Assembly (NCBI GenBank): GCA_005223035.1
Contig: NJBK01000004.1
Span: 1-40,576 of the forward strand
DNA from: Chloroflexi bacterium B3_Chlor
GTDB lineage: Bacteria > Chloroflexota > Anaerolineae > UBA7937 > B3-Chlor
Reading direction: 5' to 3'
DNA length: 40,576 nt
Numbering within the stretch: position 1 is the stretch's first letter; the number at the start of each line of letters is the position of its first letter. The notes under the pieces are model-generated. The model did not search any database, had not been told where the DNA came from, and saw only the letters and a list, made by a program, of their open reading frames with translations. Of the stretch, positions 1 to 8,160 are shown in pieces. The translations under genes and the position numbers were made by a program.

Positions 1-571
1 CGAAGGAGCCCTTCAACACCGACTCCTTGGCAAACACGTCGTAGATGTCGTCGAAACGGTCGAGGTACTGGTCGAAGGTGAGGTACATGATCCGGCCCAC
101 GCTGACCTTGTCGGTGGGTTTGGGGCGCCGGCGGCAGTCGTAGACGGCGAACTCCTCGAAGTCGGTGAGAATGCTGAGGGGCAGCTTGGCGCTCCAGGCG
201 TAGCGCCGCAGTTGATAGGCCGGGCCGACGTCGCCCTTGACCGGCACCGCGGGCTTCTTCGCTTCCAGGAAGAACTTGCGCACCCCACCGACGCGGAAGC
301 AATAGTCCGGCGCGCGTGTGGCCCCACTGACCTTGATGGCATCCTCGTGGACCACGTCCTTGTACTGCTCGGCGTAGCCCCGGACGTTGCGCACGTCCCA
401 CCCGAGGGCCTCACAGAAGGGGTCGATGAACTCCACGCGCACCTGCGCTTCTTTATACTCGGCGCGCTTGTAGGCGTCCAGGTTGGAGGCGAAGCGCTGC
501 ACGAGCTTGTGGATCTCTTCGCGAGCCTGCTCAGGCGTGGTTACTTCAGCCGAACCGCTTTCCGCGCTCAA
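1..571 (-). CDS. Type IIG-like restriction-modification protein, N-terminal part (cut by window edge)
   Basis: Translating the minus strand from TTG at 571-569 gives 190 residues that run off the left edge. The visible part looks like the nuclease domain of a single-chain restriction-methyltransferase enzyme, or a type I R-subunit-like N-terminus. Residues about 20-60 read HKLVQRF...FIDPFCEALGWDV. A PD-(D/E)xK nuclease core follows: Asp89 in APDYCF, then Glu103 and Lys105 in FFLEAKKP. The family normally continues into an N6-adenine methyltransferase domain with an NPPY motif; that part lies outside the window. A GGAGG at 577-581 (minus strand) sits 5 bases before the TTG, which is why this start was chosen. 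GTG at 592-590 is an in-frame alternative without a good ribosome site. A promoter lies just upstream. Family call is fairly sure; type IIG versus an orphan or BREX-like enzyme is not resolved. Confidence 0.75.
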   Translation of the reverse strand, partial: MSAESGSAEVTTPEQAREEIHKLVQRFASNLDAYKRAEYKEAQVRVEFIDPFCEALGWDVRNVRGYAEQYKDVVHEDAIKVSGATRAPDYCFRVGGVRKFFLEAKKPAVPVKGDVGPAYQLRRYAWSAKLPLSILTDFEEFAVYDCRRRPKPTDKVSVGRIMYLTFDQYLDRFDDIYDVFAKESVLKGSF

Positions 572-630
572 GGCTCCCTCCTGTCTTCGCACAGCCGTTG
601 ACGCCCCAGGAACAGGAGTTCCTATCGCTT

Positions 631-659
631 ATTGTATCACTTCTTCGGAGTTTTGTCAT
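631..659 (-). promoter_or_regulatory. Sigma70-type promoter for the restriction-modification gene
   Basis: On the minus strand ATGACA (659-654) is separated by 17 bases from TACAAT (636-631), with a TG two bases before the -10 box (extended -10). Transcription would start near 624 and give a leader of about 50 bases before the TTG start at 571. Confidence 0.6.
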
Positions 660-766
660 CTCGGAAGGGGGAATGGTGCGGAGAATCACTTGCTCTATGC
701 GCGAAGCGCGTGGAGATGAGCGACGCGGTGGGGGGACGGCATGTCGTGCCCGTCGCATGCGGCGCG

Positions 767-1040
767 CCGTCCTGAGCCTGTCGAAGGGTAGCCCGGAGGG
801 CGTATCGAAACAGCGTGCGGAACGGACTCCGACGCCGTAGAAGAGCGAGTTGTGAGAGGCGTCTAGGGGCCGCTTGGCTTCTGAGGCGAGGCCGGACGAT
901 CCTTCGATCCTTCCACTCCGCTCAGGACAGGTGCGCCGCTCCCTTCGACCCTTCGTCGGGGCTCAGGGCAGGTACGGCCTACGGCCTGCCCTTCGATATG
1001 CTGCTCCGCAGCTACTCAGGAGCACTCAGGGTGCGCGGCT
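767..1040. repeat. Cluster of CCTGAGC/TCGAAGG-type intergenic repeats
   Basis: At least four related units are visible in both orientations: CCTGAGCCTGTCGAAGGG at 771-788; an inverted unit from CCTTCGATC (901) to CTCAGGACAGG (921-931); another from CCCTTCGACC (941) to CTCAGGGCAGG (962-972); and a fourth from CTGCCCTTCGATA (986) to ACTCAGGGTG (1025-1034). Each pairs a TTCGA half with a CTCAGG half. Similar elements are scattered through intergenic DNA of many Chloroflexota and other bacteria; their function is unsettled. The units here are degenerate. Confidence 0.65.
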
Positions 1041-1088
1041 CAAGATGCGTCCAGGGGGGGCGATGTGCCGCTAGCGGCTCCGGTTGCC

Positions 1089-1117
1089 TTGACTTTGGCC
1101 TCACCGCAGGATATGAT
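1089..1117 (+). promoter_or_regulatory. Strong sigma70-type promoter, nearly leaderless
   Basis: TTGACT (1089-1094), 17-base spacer, TATGAT (1112-1117). The expected transcription start (about 1124) is only a few bases before the ATG at 1127, so the downstream mRNA would have almost no leader. Confidence 0.7.
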
Positions 1118-1126
1118 AGGCTGGAG

Positions 1127-2170
1127 ATGAGAGAGGAACTGCTGGAGTCGCTAGTCTGTCCCGCGTGTGAGGATGGCTCGTGGCAACTGGAGTCTGACCA
1201 ATCTCAGGGAACCGGCGTTGTCGAAAGAGGACGACTGATTTGTGCCACCTGCGGAGCACGCTACCTTATCAGCGACGGCATTGTCGATTTGCTGCCCGAC
1301 CCCGACGATCTCATCCTCCGAGAGAGGGCTGGGTGGGAGAGGTTCTTGAAGGGTGCGACAGAGGAGTTGGACGATGCGTGGATCCTGGCCCTACCGCGGA
1401 TTGATGGTAGAGTCACCTCGAATGCTGAGAGTATAGCCCATTGGGGCAGGCAGGCCAGCAACTTCGAACAGCTGATTCAGCACGTGGGTCTGTCGGGAAA
1501 CGAGACGGTGCTGGAACTGGGGGCCGGTCGCTGCTGGGCCAGCGCGTTTCTGGCGCGCAGAGGCTGCCAGGTAGTGGCCCTCGACGTGGTGAGGGCCAGG
1601 GAGGCGGGAGGGTTGGAGACGGGCACAGTGTATCTCGACCATCATACCCCGTACTTCGAGCGCGTCCTGGCCAGCATGGAGAAGCTGCCCTTCCGCCAGG
1701 GGACCTTTGATCTGGTCCTTTCGGTGGCCAGCATTCATCACACCACGCTCTTGGCTCAGGTCGTAGCGGAGTGCGGTCGTGTCCTCAAGACAGGGGGAAG
1801 GCTGGCCTTGACCAGTGAGCCTTGTATTCGCATCTTCAGGGAGAAACGGGTGGAGAACGCGGAAACGGATGCAGGCATCAACGAGCACGTCTACAACGTC
1901 CTGGACTACCGGAGAGCTTTTGGACAAGCTGGTCTGAAGGCCACCTTCTACCTGCCCGGCGCGCTGCTGGCTCTGTTGCAGGAACAGAGGCCCGAGATCA
2001 GGGCTGGCAGGTTGAAGACGTGGCTTCTTGGTCTGACAAGGCTGATGTGGCGCGGAGAAGCCATGCGTCGGGTTCTGCGGTCCCAGCTGGCTAACCTTCT
2101 GGGCCTTCTCTTGCTGGAATATGGTCTCACCGCCATCGCCGAGAGGAGACTTGGGATGGGAGTGCAGTGA
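1127..2170 (+). CDS. SAM-dependent methyltransferase with Trm112-like zinc ribbon
   Basis: A 347-residue protein. Residues 1-60 form a zinc-ribbon of the Trm112 type, with Cys11-Pro-Ala-Cys14 and Cys39-Ala-Thr-Cys42 followed by the usual YLISDGIVDLL. A class I methyltransferase fold starts near residue 125 (VLELGAGRCWASAFLARRG, motif I in a degenerate form, then VVALDV). LPFRQGTFDLVLSVASIHH is the post-II region. The substrate is unknown; proteins like this often act in cell-envelope or secondary pathways beside glycosyltransferases, as here. The open frame extends upstream to 815, but ATG 1127 is chosen because the zinc ribbon begins there and a strong promoter ends at 1117. The stop overlaps the GTG of the next gene by 4 bases, so the two are probably translated together. 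Confidence 0.8.
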   Translation: MREELLESLVCPACEDGSWQLESDQSQGTGVVERGRLICATCGARYLISDGIVDLLPDPDDLILRERAGWERFLKGATEELDDAWILALPRIDGRVTSNAESIAHWGRQASNFEQLIQHVGLSGNETVLELGAGRCWASAFLARRGCQVVALDVVRAREAGGLETGTVYLDHHTPYFERVLASMEKLPFRQGTFDLVLSVASIHHTTLLAQVVAECGRVLKTGGRLALTSEPCIRIFREKRVENAETDAGINEHVYNVLDYRRAFGQAGLKATFYLPGALLALLQEQRPEIRAGRLKTWLLGLTRLMWRGEAMRRVLRSQLANLLGLLLLEYGLTAIAERRLGMGVQ

Positions 2171-3282
2171 GAATAGCGATCGATGCCTCGCCGGCTGCCA
2201 AGAAGCCGCGCACGGGGACCGAGTTCTACACCCTCCATCTGATCCTTGCTCTGGCCGAACTGGACGCGGCCAACGAATACACCCTCTTCTTGAACGACGA
2301 AGTCCCCGAGGAGTTCGCGGCGCTGCCCTCCAACTTTCTCCCTCAGCGTATACCACAGCGCTGGCTCTGGGCTCAGACCAGATTGGCTCGGGAGCTGCGC
2401 AGATACAGACCCGACGTCTTTTTTGCTCCTGCCAACGTGATCCCCTTCTTGCATCCGCCCAGGTGCGTGGCTACGATTCATGACGTGGCTTTCCACTACT
2501 TCCCCGAGTGCTATTCCCCGTTCGTGCGCTGGTATCTCGAGGCAACGACGCGTTTTGCGCTGCGACGTGCCCTCAAGGTCATCGCCGTCTCGCGGGCCAC
2601 AAAGGAGGACCTGGTACAGATCTACCATGGGGAGGCGTCCCGCATCGAGGTCATCCATTCTGGCGTTGCGGCCTCGAGGGAAGAACCGCCCTCGGCGGAC
2701 GAGATCGCTTCCATACTGAATCGCGAAGGGATCACGCCGCCCTATCTTCTCTATGTGGGTCGTCTGGAGGCGAAGAAGAATGTGGCGCGCATCGTGCAGG
2801 CGTTCCTCAGGCTCAAGGAGCGAGGCATCCCCCACAAGCTGGTGCTGGGGGGCAGTCCGGGGGTAGGCTTCGCCGAGATCAAGGCGCTTGTTGGAGCATC
2901 TCCCTTCGTACAGGATATCATATCGACCGGATACGTGGGTGAGGAGAAGAACTGTCTGTATGCCGGGGCAGACGTCTTCGTGTTTCCCTCGCTGTATGAG
3001 GGGTTTGGCTTCCCCATCTTGGAGTCCTTCAGGTATGGCACTCCTGTGGTCACGTCCGACACGTCTTCCCTGCCTGAGGTGGCGGGTGATGCGGCTTTGC
3101 TGGTTGATCCCTTCGATGTGGAAGAGATAGCGGAAGCCGCCTGGAAGGTAATCCACGATCAGAAGCTGAGGGTGAGGCTAAAGGAACGGGGCTATCAACG
3201 CCTGCGGGAATTCGACTGGAGGGCAACGGCGGCAGACGTGCTGAGAGTCCTAGAGGAAGCCGGGAGCGGCGGCGGGGAGTAG
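2167..3282 (+). CDS. Glycosyltransferase family 4 (GT-B fold)
   Basis: A 371-residue retaining glycosyltransferase that would move a sugar from a nucleotide-sugar donor to a glycan or lipid acceptor at the inner face of the membrane. The N-terminal Rossmann half starts MRIAIDASPA and includes ATIHDVAFHYFP. The C-terminal donor-binding half has YVGRLEAKKN and the E-x7-E signature EGFGFPILE (Glu278, Glu286). The GTG start at 2167 overlaps the preceding stop (GTGA). It runs convergently with the MFS gene, leaving only 4 bases between the two stops and no visible terminator. The exact sugar cannot be read from sequence. It may act with the upstream methyltransferase on a surface glycan. Confidence 0.85.
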   Translation: MRIAIDASPAAKKPRTGTEFYTLHLILALAELDAANEYTLFLNDEVPEEFAALPSNFLPQRIPQRWLWAQTRLARELRRYRPDVFFAPANVIPFLHPPRCVATIHDVAFHYFPECYSPFVRWYLEATTRFALRRALKVIAVSRATKEDLVQIYHGEASRIEVIHSGVAASREEPPSADEIASILNREGITPPYLLYVGRLEAKKNVARIVQAFLRLKERGIPHKLVLGGSPGVGFAEIKALVGASPFVQDIISTGYVGEEKNCLYAGADVFVFPSLYEGFGFPILESFRYGTPVVTSDTSSLPEVAGDAALLVDPFDVEEIAEAAWKVIHDQKLRVRLKERGYQRLREFDWRATAADVLRVLEEAGSGGGE

Positions 3283-3286
3283 AACT

Positions 3287-4465
3287 TCAGATGATCTCCG
3301 ACCTTCTCATTACCACTGCGAACATAGTCATGGTTAGGAGGAGTATCGCACTCACCACCAGGTACACATTGCCGTATCCGACTGAGTTGGCCAAGACGCC
3401 CGTCGCCAGGGCCCCGAAGGCGATGCCGGTGTCGAAGCAGAAATAGAGGAGGCCCAGAGCCGTCCCCCTGGCCGTGCCGGGAGCACTGTCAACAACAATC
3501 GTATCCAAGCCCACGCGTGCACCCCCGAAGCCCGCCCCGTGCATAATGGCCATCGTTACAAGTGTGGCGAAGCCATATGCCCAGTTGAGGCCTGCCATGC
3601 TGAGCGCCAGCACCGCGAACATCGGCAGGATGACGGGCACCCTCCCTAGTCTGTCCGATAGACGACCTACAAGGAACCTGGATAGGATGATCACGATACC
3701 TGATGCGGTGAAGAAGAAGCCCACATTGCCCAAGCCACGATCACGACCAAAGAGGGGCAAGAAGGAGTAGATTGCACCGTAGCTGAGTCCCAGGGTCAGA
3801 GTGGCGAGGGATGGAGCCAGCACGCCCCGCAGGCGTACGACATCCAGTAACCCCACTTCCGTCGGATTCCCCTTCTGATCAGTGGTGCTCTCCCTCGTCG
3901 GTTCTTGAAGCAGAAGAGCGATGACGAGGCTGCACAGGGCGGTCAAGGATGCGCAGACGAACAAGAAAGGGAAGCTGACACGCTCGATGAGCCCAGTGCC
4001 AAGGGGCGAGGCAAGGATCATGGAGACGGAGGGGGCAATCCCTGCCAATCCGATTGCTTCTCCCCACTGAGGGCGGGGAGTCACATCGGCGATGAGGGCG
4101 AAGTAGGCCGTGGTGAAAGCGGCGATGCCGACACCGTGGAACATGCGCGCAACGAGTAGCGCCGGTACTGAGCGCGCCAGGATGTAGGACAGAGGACCCA
4201 GGACGAACGCGCTGGCGCCAATGAGCAGGATCGGCTTTCGACCCCAGGTATCGGCTAACCGCCCCATGTAGGGACGAGCGACGATAGCAGCCAGGGCAAA
4301 GCTCGCCATTGCCAGCCCCACCTCAGTGGCTCCGCCTCCGATATGCTCTATGTAGAGGGGTAGGGGAATGATGAGGAGGTGGATGCTGGAGAAGAAAAGG
4401 AAATTGGAGAGGAAAGCCAGGTAGAACGTCGGGCTGTATCCCCCAGGGAGGGTCTTGTGTTTCAT
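3287..4465 (-). CDS. Major facilitator superfamily transporter
   Basis: A 392-residue membrane protein with about twelve hydrophobic segments. The MFS loop motif is visible after the second segment (GRLADTWGRKPILL) and again in the second half (GRLSDRLGRVPVIL), showing the usual two six-helix repeats. Drug or metabolite efflux by proton antiport is the common role, but the substrate cannot be deduced. Its ATG overlaps the stop of the upstream nucleotidase gene by 4 bases (ATGA), so the two genes are translationally coupled in the lepA operon. Confidence 0.85.
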   Translation of the reverse strand: MKHKTLPGGYSPTFYLAFLSNFLFFSSIHLLIIPLPLYIEHIGGGATEVGLAMASFALAAIVARPYMGRLADTWGRKPILLIGASAFVLGPLSYILARSVPALLVARMFHGVGIAAFTTAYFALIADVTPRPQWGEAIGLAGIAPSVSMILASPLGTGLIERVSFPFLFVCASLTALCSLVIALLLQEPTRESTTDQKGNPTEVGLLDVVRLRGVLAPSLATLTLGLSYGAIYSFLPLFGRDRGLGNVGFFFTASGIVIILSRFLVGRLSDRLGRVPVILPMFAVLALSMAGLNWAYGFATLVTMAIMHGAGFGGARVGLDTIVVDSAPGTARGTALGLLYFCFDTGIAFGALATGVLANSVGYGNVYLVVSAILLLTMTMFAVVMRRSEII

Positions 4466-5895
4466 GGAGGCTGGATTCTCCCCTCGGCCGCCACGGACAC
4501 GGGGGACTGCTCCACGAGATACTCCTCCATCGCCTCACGCAGGATAGTAGGCGCGTCGTAAGTAACTTTCCTCTGATCAAGCTGAGTGTACTCGGTCAGT
4601 TCTCCCAGTTCCCAATCAGTCGCGGCCACGCTGTACCGCCGCTCCAAATCCAGAGGTTCCATCCCGACCAGGACCTCTACCACCTGCTCGTGCGGGTCCC
4701 CGTAGGGGTCGTAGGTCACCTTGAGGCCCGAGACCTGTGGGATGCCCTGAGGGTTTCCCCGCAATGGAGCTGGGCGCTCCTGGGTGACGTCGGGTCGCAA
4801 TGCGTAATTCAGCGCGTCCAGTAGCTCCCTGCCGCTCATTTCTGCTCGGCCGGGGTTGGCGGTGGACGACGAAGCCCTGCAGAGGTCTCCAAAGGTCACC
4901 ATGCCTGCCCTCAGAGCCTCGTCGAGCATGCCGGTGACGACGAAGGCGATCTCTGTCTCCATCCTGTCCCGGAGCACGTCAGCCAGGAAGTTGCCCAGAG
5001 CGCACTCCTGGAAGTAGTTGATGTTGAGAAACGTGGTCGTCTGACCGACAGGGCGCCCAAGCAGGCCTTGCACGTGCTGGATCTGCTCCTCCATGGCCTC
5101 TATGATCTTGCCGTCTGCTTCCGACGTGTCGAGTGGCAACAGCCGCCCGCTCCTTCGCAAGATACGACCGGTGGACCTATCTATCTCCAGATCAATGCGG
5201 CCCAGATGGCTTCCGTAGGCGCCAGCCTGGGCTATGAGTGTGTCATGCACCACCAAGGGTTGCTCCAACGTGTCGTGGGAGTGCGCCCCGATAATAAGGT
5301 GGAGACCATCGACGGCTTGGGCCAAGGCCTTGTCTTCTTCCAGGCCCAGGTGGGACAGCACGGCGATGACGTGGGCTCCTTGTTCCCGCAGATGTGCGGC
5401 CAGTTCGCTGACGACAGGCGCCGCGTCAAAGCTACGGGCGCCGAAAACGGCAAAGGCGTTGGACAAGGCGGTGACACCGATGACTCCCAGCTTGATTTCC
5501 CCCAACTCCAATAGCTGGTAGGGTACGGCTCCTTCCACCAGTTGCCCTGTCTCAGACCACGACAGATTGGCCGCCAGAATGGGATAATTGGCCTCCTGTG
5601 CCAGACGAGCAAGGTTGCCCGGTCCGTATGTGACCACCGCCGAGTTGCCGGCAACTGCGGCATCGTATCCCACGGCGTTCATCATCGCTGCAATGGCTGT
5701 ACCCTTTGTTACGTCGCTCTCCAGAAGGATACGATCCTCGGCGTCGCCCGCATCCCAGAGCAGCGCGTGGCCTCCATGGCTGGCAACCTCTTTGCGGATC
5801 CGCTTGGCCATCGCGCTGATGAAGGGCAGTTGCTCGATGCGACCGTGGAGATCGTTGGTGTGGAGGATAGTCAGTAATGTGGTATCTGACGGCAT
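4462..5895 (-). CDS. 5'-nucleotidase/UshA-family metallophosphoesterase with altered catalytic motif
   Basis: A 477-residue protein with an N-terminal metallophosphoesterase domain (LHTNDLHGRI at 11-20, WDAGDAED at 47-54, AVLSHLG and IIGAHSH further on) and a C-terminal 5'-nucleotidase substrate-binding domain from about residue 290. Family members hydrolyse nucleotides or related phosphoesters with two metals. Two features are odd. There is no signal peptide, so it should be cytoplasmic, whereas most relatives are exported. The canonical GNH(E/D) motif, which supplies a metal ligand and the catalytic His, reads GNS at 83-85, and the following acidic residues are also gone. It may be inactive, use a different mechanism, or act on an unusual substrate. 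It lies 19 bases after lepA and overlaps the MFS gene. Confidence 0.8.
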   Translation of the reverse strand: MPSDTTLLTILHTNDLHGRIEQLPFISAMAKRIRKEVASHGGHALLWDAGDAEDRILLESDVTKGTAIAAMMNAVGYDAAVAGNSAVVTYGPGNLARLAQEANYPILAANLSWSETGQLVEGAVPYQLLELGEIKLGVIGVTALSNAFAVFGARSFDAAPVVSELAAHLREQGAHVIAVLSHLGLEEDKALAQAVDGLHLIIGAHSHDTLEQPLVVHDTLIAQAGAYGSHLGRIDLEIDRSTGRILRRSGRLLPLDTSEADGKIIEAMEEQIQHVQGLLGRPVGQTTTFLNINYFQECALGNFLADVLRDRMETEIAFVVTGMLDEALRAGMVTFGDLCRASSSTANPGRAEMSGRELLDALNYALRPDVTQERPAPLRGNPQGIPQVSGLKVTYDPYGDPHEQVVEVLVGMEPLDLERRYSVAATDWELGELTEYTQLDQRKVTYDAPTILREAMEEYLVEQSPVSVAAEGRIQPP

Positions 5896-5914
5896 GACCG
5901 GCTACTTGTTTGCC

Positions 5915-7720
5915 TTACTCCTCGGAGAGCTTCAGTACCGCCATGAACGCCTCCTGGGGGATGTTCACCTGGCCTATCTTCTTCATCCTCTTCTTGCCTT
6001 CCTTCTGCCTCTCCAGGAGTTTGCGCTTGCGAGTCACGTCGCCGCCGTAGCACTTGGACAACACGTTCTTGCGCAGCGCCTTCACCGTCTGACGGGCGAT
6101 GATTTGGTTGCCTATCGCTGCCTGAATAGGCACGGCGAAGAGCTGGCGGGGGATGGACTCCTTCAGTCTCTTGACCAGGACACTACCTTTCGCATACGCT
6201 TGATCTTTGTGCATGATCAGCGACAGAGCATCAACAGGCTCGCGATTTACGAGGACATCGAGCTTAACGAGATCTCCGGGACGATAGCCGACGAAGGCAT
6301 AGTCCAGGGAGGCATAGCCTCGGGTACGCGATTTCAGTTGGTCATAGAAGTCAACGATCAGCTCTCCCAGCGGCATCTGATAGGTCAGCAGCACTCGTTG
6401 GGGGTCAACATATTCCATAGCCTCGTACTCCCCACGGCGGGACAGCACCAGGTCCATGATGGGGCCTATGTAGTCGTCAGGGCTGAAGATACTCAGTTTC
6501 ACCCAGGGCTCTTCGATCTCCTCGATTTCCGTCGTTGGTGGCAAGTCAGCAGGTCGATCGACCTTGACCAGTTCCCCGTGGCCAGTGAGGACGTGATATT
6601 CTACACTGGGCGCAGTGGCCAGTAAGTTCAGGTTGTACTCCCTTTCCAGGCGTTCTTGGATGATCTCCATGTGAAAGAGGCCCAGAAAGCCGCAACGAAA
6701 GCCAAAGCCAAGAGCCTGCGAATCCTCTGGCTCGTATGCCAACGAGGCATCGTTCAGATGTAGCTTATCGAGGGCGTCTCGCAGCAGGTGGTAGTCCTCG
6801 GCCTCTATGGGATACAGCCCAGCGAAGACCATCGGTTTGATGGGGCGGTAGCCGGGCAGAGGCTCTTGGGCAGGTTTGTCGCCAGTAGTGATGGTATCGC
6901 CCACGGAGCAATCCCGGACGTTCTTCAGGCCCGTGGCCACGTAACCCACCTCAGCCGTGGTCAATTGATCCACAGGGGTCATCTGAGGGGTGAAGATGCC
7001 TATCTCCAAGGGCTCGAACGTCCTATCGCCTGACATCAGTGTCAGCTTCTCTCGACCCGTCAACTCACCGTCAACGATACGTATGTAGGCCACGACACCT
7101 TTGTAAGGATCGTAGTGGAAGTCGAAGATCAGGGCTCGCAGTGGTCCCTGCGAGTTGCCCTGGGGGGCTGGCACAACGTTGACGATGGCTTCCAGGACTT
7201 CCTTGGTGCCGATACCTTCCCTGGCCGAGGTGTGCAGCACGTCTGCGGCGGGAATGGCCAGCAGATCCTCCATCTCGCGGGCAACGTCATCGGGGCGGGC
7301 CCTGTCGAGGTCGATCTTGTTAGCCACAGGGATGATGGCCAGATCGTTGTCCAGGGCCAGGTACAGGTTGGCCAGGGTTTGCGCTTCAACACCCTGCGAA
7401 GCATCCACGACGAGGACGGCTCCTTCACAGGCGGCGAGGGCTCGGGACACCTCATAGGTGAAATCTACGTGACCAGGGGTGTCAATGAGGTTGAGTTCGT
7501 ACTCCTGGCCGTCCTCAGCCTGGTAGAGCATGCGCACGGCGGAGGCCTTGATGGTGACACCCCTCTCCCGCTCCAGGTCCATCTGATCCAGTACCTGGTC
7601 AGCCATCTCGCGCGGAGAGATTGTGCCTGTGTATTCCAACAGGCGGTCTGCCAAGGTGGACTTGCCGTGATCTATGTGCGCTATGATGCTGAAATTCCGA
7701 ATCCGATCTTGATCGATCAC
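5915..7720 (-). CDS. lepA: Elongation factor 4 (LepA) GTPase
   Basis: A 601-residue translational GTPase of normal LepA length. It opens with [20 protein letters not shown] (G1 P-loop), then DTPGHVDF (G3) and NKIDLDRA (G4). The family-specific C-terminal domain has [21 protein letters not shown] and a basic tail ([17 protein letters not shown]). LepA binds ribosomes and promotes back-translocation or rescues stalled complexes under ionic stress. The start is GTG at 7720-7718; a GGAGG lies about 14 bases upstream, longer than ideal. It is first in a minus-strand operon with the nucleotidase-like and MFS genes and is divergent from secG. Confidence 0.97.
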   Translation of the reverse strand: MIDQDRIRNFSIIAHIDHGKSTLADRLLEYTGTISPREMADQVLDQMDLERERGVTIKASAVRMLYQAEDGQEYELNLIDTPGHVDFTYEVSRALAACEGAVLVVDASQGVEAQTLANLYLALDNDLAIIPVANKIDLDRARPDDVAREMEDLLAIPAADVLHTSAREGIGTKEVLEAIVNVVPAPQGNSQGPLRALIFDFHYDPYKGVVAYIRIVDGELTGREKLTLMSGDRTFEPLEIGIFTPQMTPVDQLTTAEVGYVATGLKNVRDCSVGDTITTGDKPAQEPLPGYRPIKPMVFAGLYPIEAEDYHLLRDALDKLHLNDASLAYEPEDSQALGFGFRCGFLGLFHMEIIQERLEREYNLNLLATAPSVEYHVLTGHGELVKVDRPADLPPTTEIEEIEEPWVKLSIFSPDDYIGPIMDLVLSRRGEYEAMEYVDPQRVLLTYQMPLGELIVDFYDQLKSRTRGYASLDYAFVGYRPGDLVKLDVLVNREPVDALSLIMHKDQAYAKGSVLVKRLKESIPRQLFAVPIQAAIGNQIIARQTVKALRKNVLSKCYGGDVTRKRKLLERQKEGKKRMKKIGQVNIPQEAFMAVLKLSEE

Positions 7721-7782
7721 TGAAGATCCGTGGTCCTCCAGTACTCCTTACTGATCGCTGTGCTCTGCCGAGCTTCGCTTTG

Positions 7783-7811
7783 ATTATACCTGATTGCGGT
7801 GCAAAACGGAA
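7783..7811 (-). promoter_or_regulatory. Probable lepA operon promoter
   Basis: A perfect -10 TATAAT lies on the minus strand at 7788-7783. The -35 region at a 17-base spacing (7811-7806) reads TTCCGT and is weak. The leader would be about 55 bases. Confidence 0.5.
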
Positions 7812-7824
7812 AGGCTTCAGTCGC

Positions 7825-7854
7825 TTGACAAGCGAGACTGCGGGATGTTATAAT
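7825..7854 (+). promoter_or_regulatory. Strong sigma70-type promoter for secG
   Basis: Consensus TTGACA (7825-7830), 18-base spacer, consensus TATAAT (7849-7854). Transcription would begin near 7861, just before the GGGAGG ribosome site. Confidence 0.8.
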
Positions 7855-7877
7855 GTTCAAAGTTGGGAGGTGCTGAC

Positions 7878-8102
7878 GTGACCGGTTACTTGCGGATCGT
7901 GCAGATGATAATCTCCATATGTCTAATCGCAGCCATTCTTCTCCAGGTCAAGGGACAGGGCTTGGGAGGCATCTTTGGAGGAAGCGACAGCGGGATCTAC
8001 AAGACCCGCCGTGGGGCGGAGAGGACCTTGTTCAACCTGACTGTCGTGCTCGTGGTTCTCTTCTTCCTTTTCGCGCTTGCCTCGGTGATCTTGCAACCTT
8101 GA
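7878..8102 (+). CDS. secG: Preprotein translocase subunit SecG
   Basis: A 74-residue membrane protein with two transmembrane helices (about 6-23 and 49-70) joined by a Gly-rich cytoplasmic loop containing LGGIFGGSDSG. This is the standard SecG plan: an auxiliary subunit of the SecYEG channel that assists SecA-driven export. GTG at 7878 is preferred over TTG at 7863 because GGGAGG (7865-7870) stands 7 bases before it and the upstream residues would overlap that ribosome site. It is likely co-transcribed with the substrate-binding protein gene 58 bases downstream. Confidence 0.92.
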   Translation: MTGYLRIVQMIISICLIAAILLQVKGQGLGGIFGGSDSGIYKTRRGAERTLFNLTVVLVVLFFLFALASVILQP

Positions 8103-8160
8103 TGCCTTGGCGCAAGACTGGCCCTGAACCTAGGCCCGCAGAAGGAGACGAGTTTCACCT

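Larger units (their letters stand above)
572..1126. other. Gene-free spacer rich in degenerate repeats
   Basis: This divergent spacer holds the promoter of the left gene (631-659), the promoter of the right gene (1089-1117) and repeat units between about 767 and 1040. The open frames here lack family similarity or ribosome sites and encode low-complexity Arg/Ser/Pro-rich peptides, so I call no gene. Confidence 0.65.

Noticed and set aside
1391..3156. Long minus-strand open frames (321 and 402 codons) opposite the methyltransferase and GT4 genes
   Set aside because: They lie antisense to clear gene families, lack ribosome sites and have no family features. They are by-products of G+C-rich codon use.
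5588..6625. 345-codon plus-strand frame across nucleotidase and lepA
   Set aside because: Antisense to two recognised genes, with low-complexity composition.
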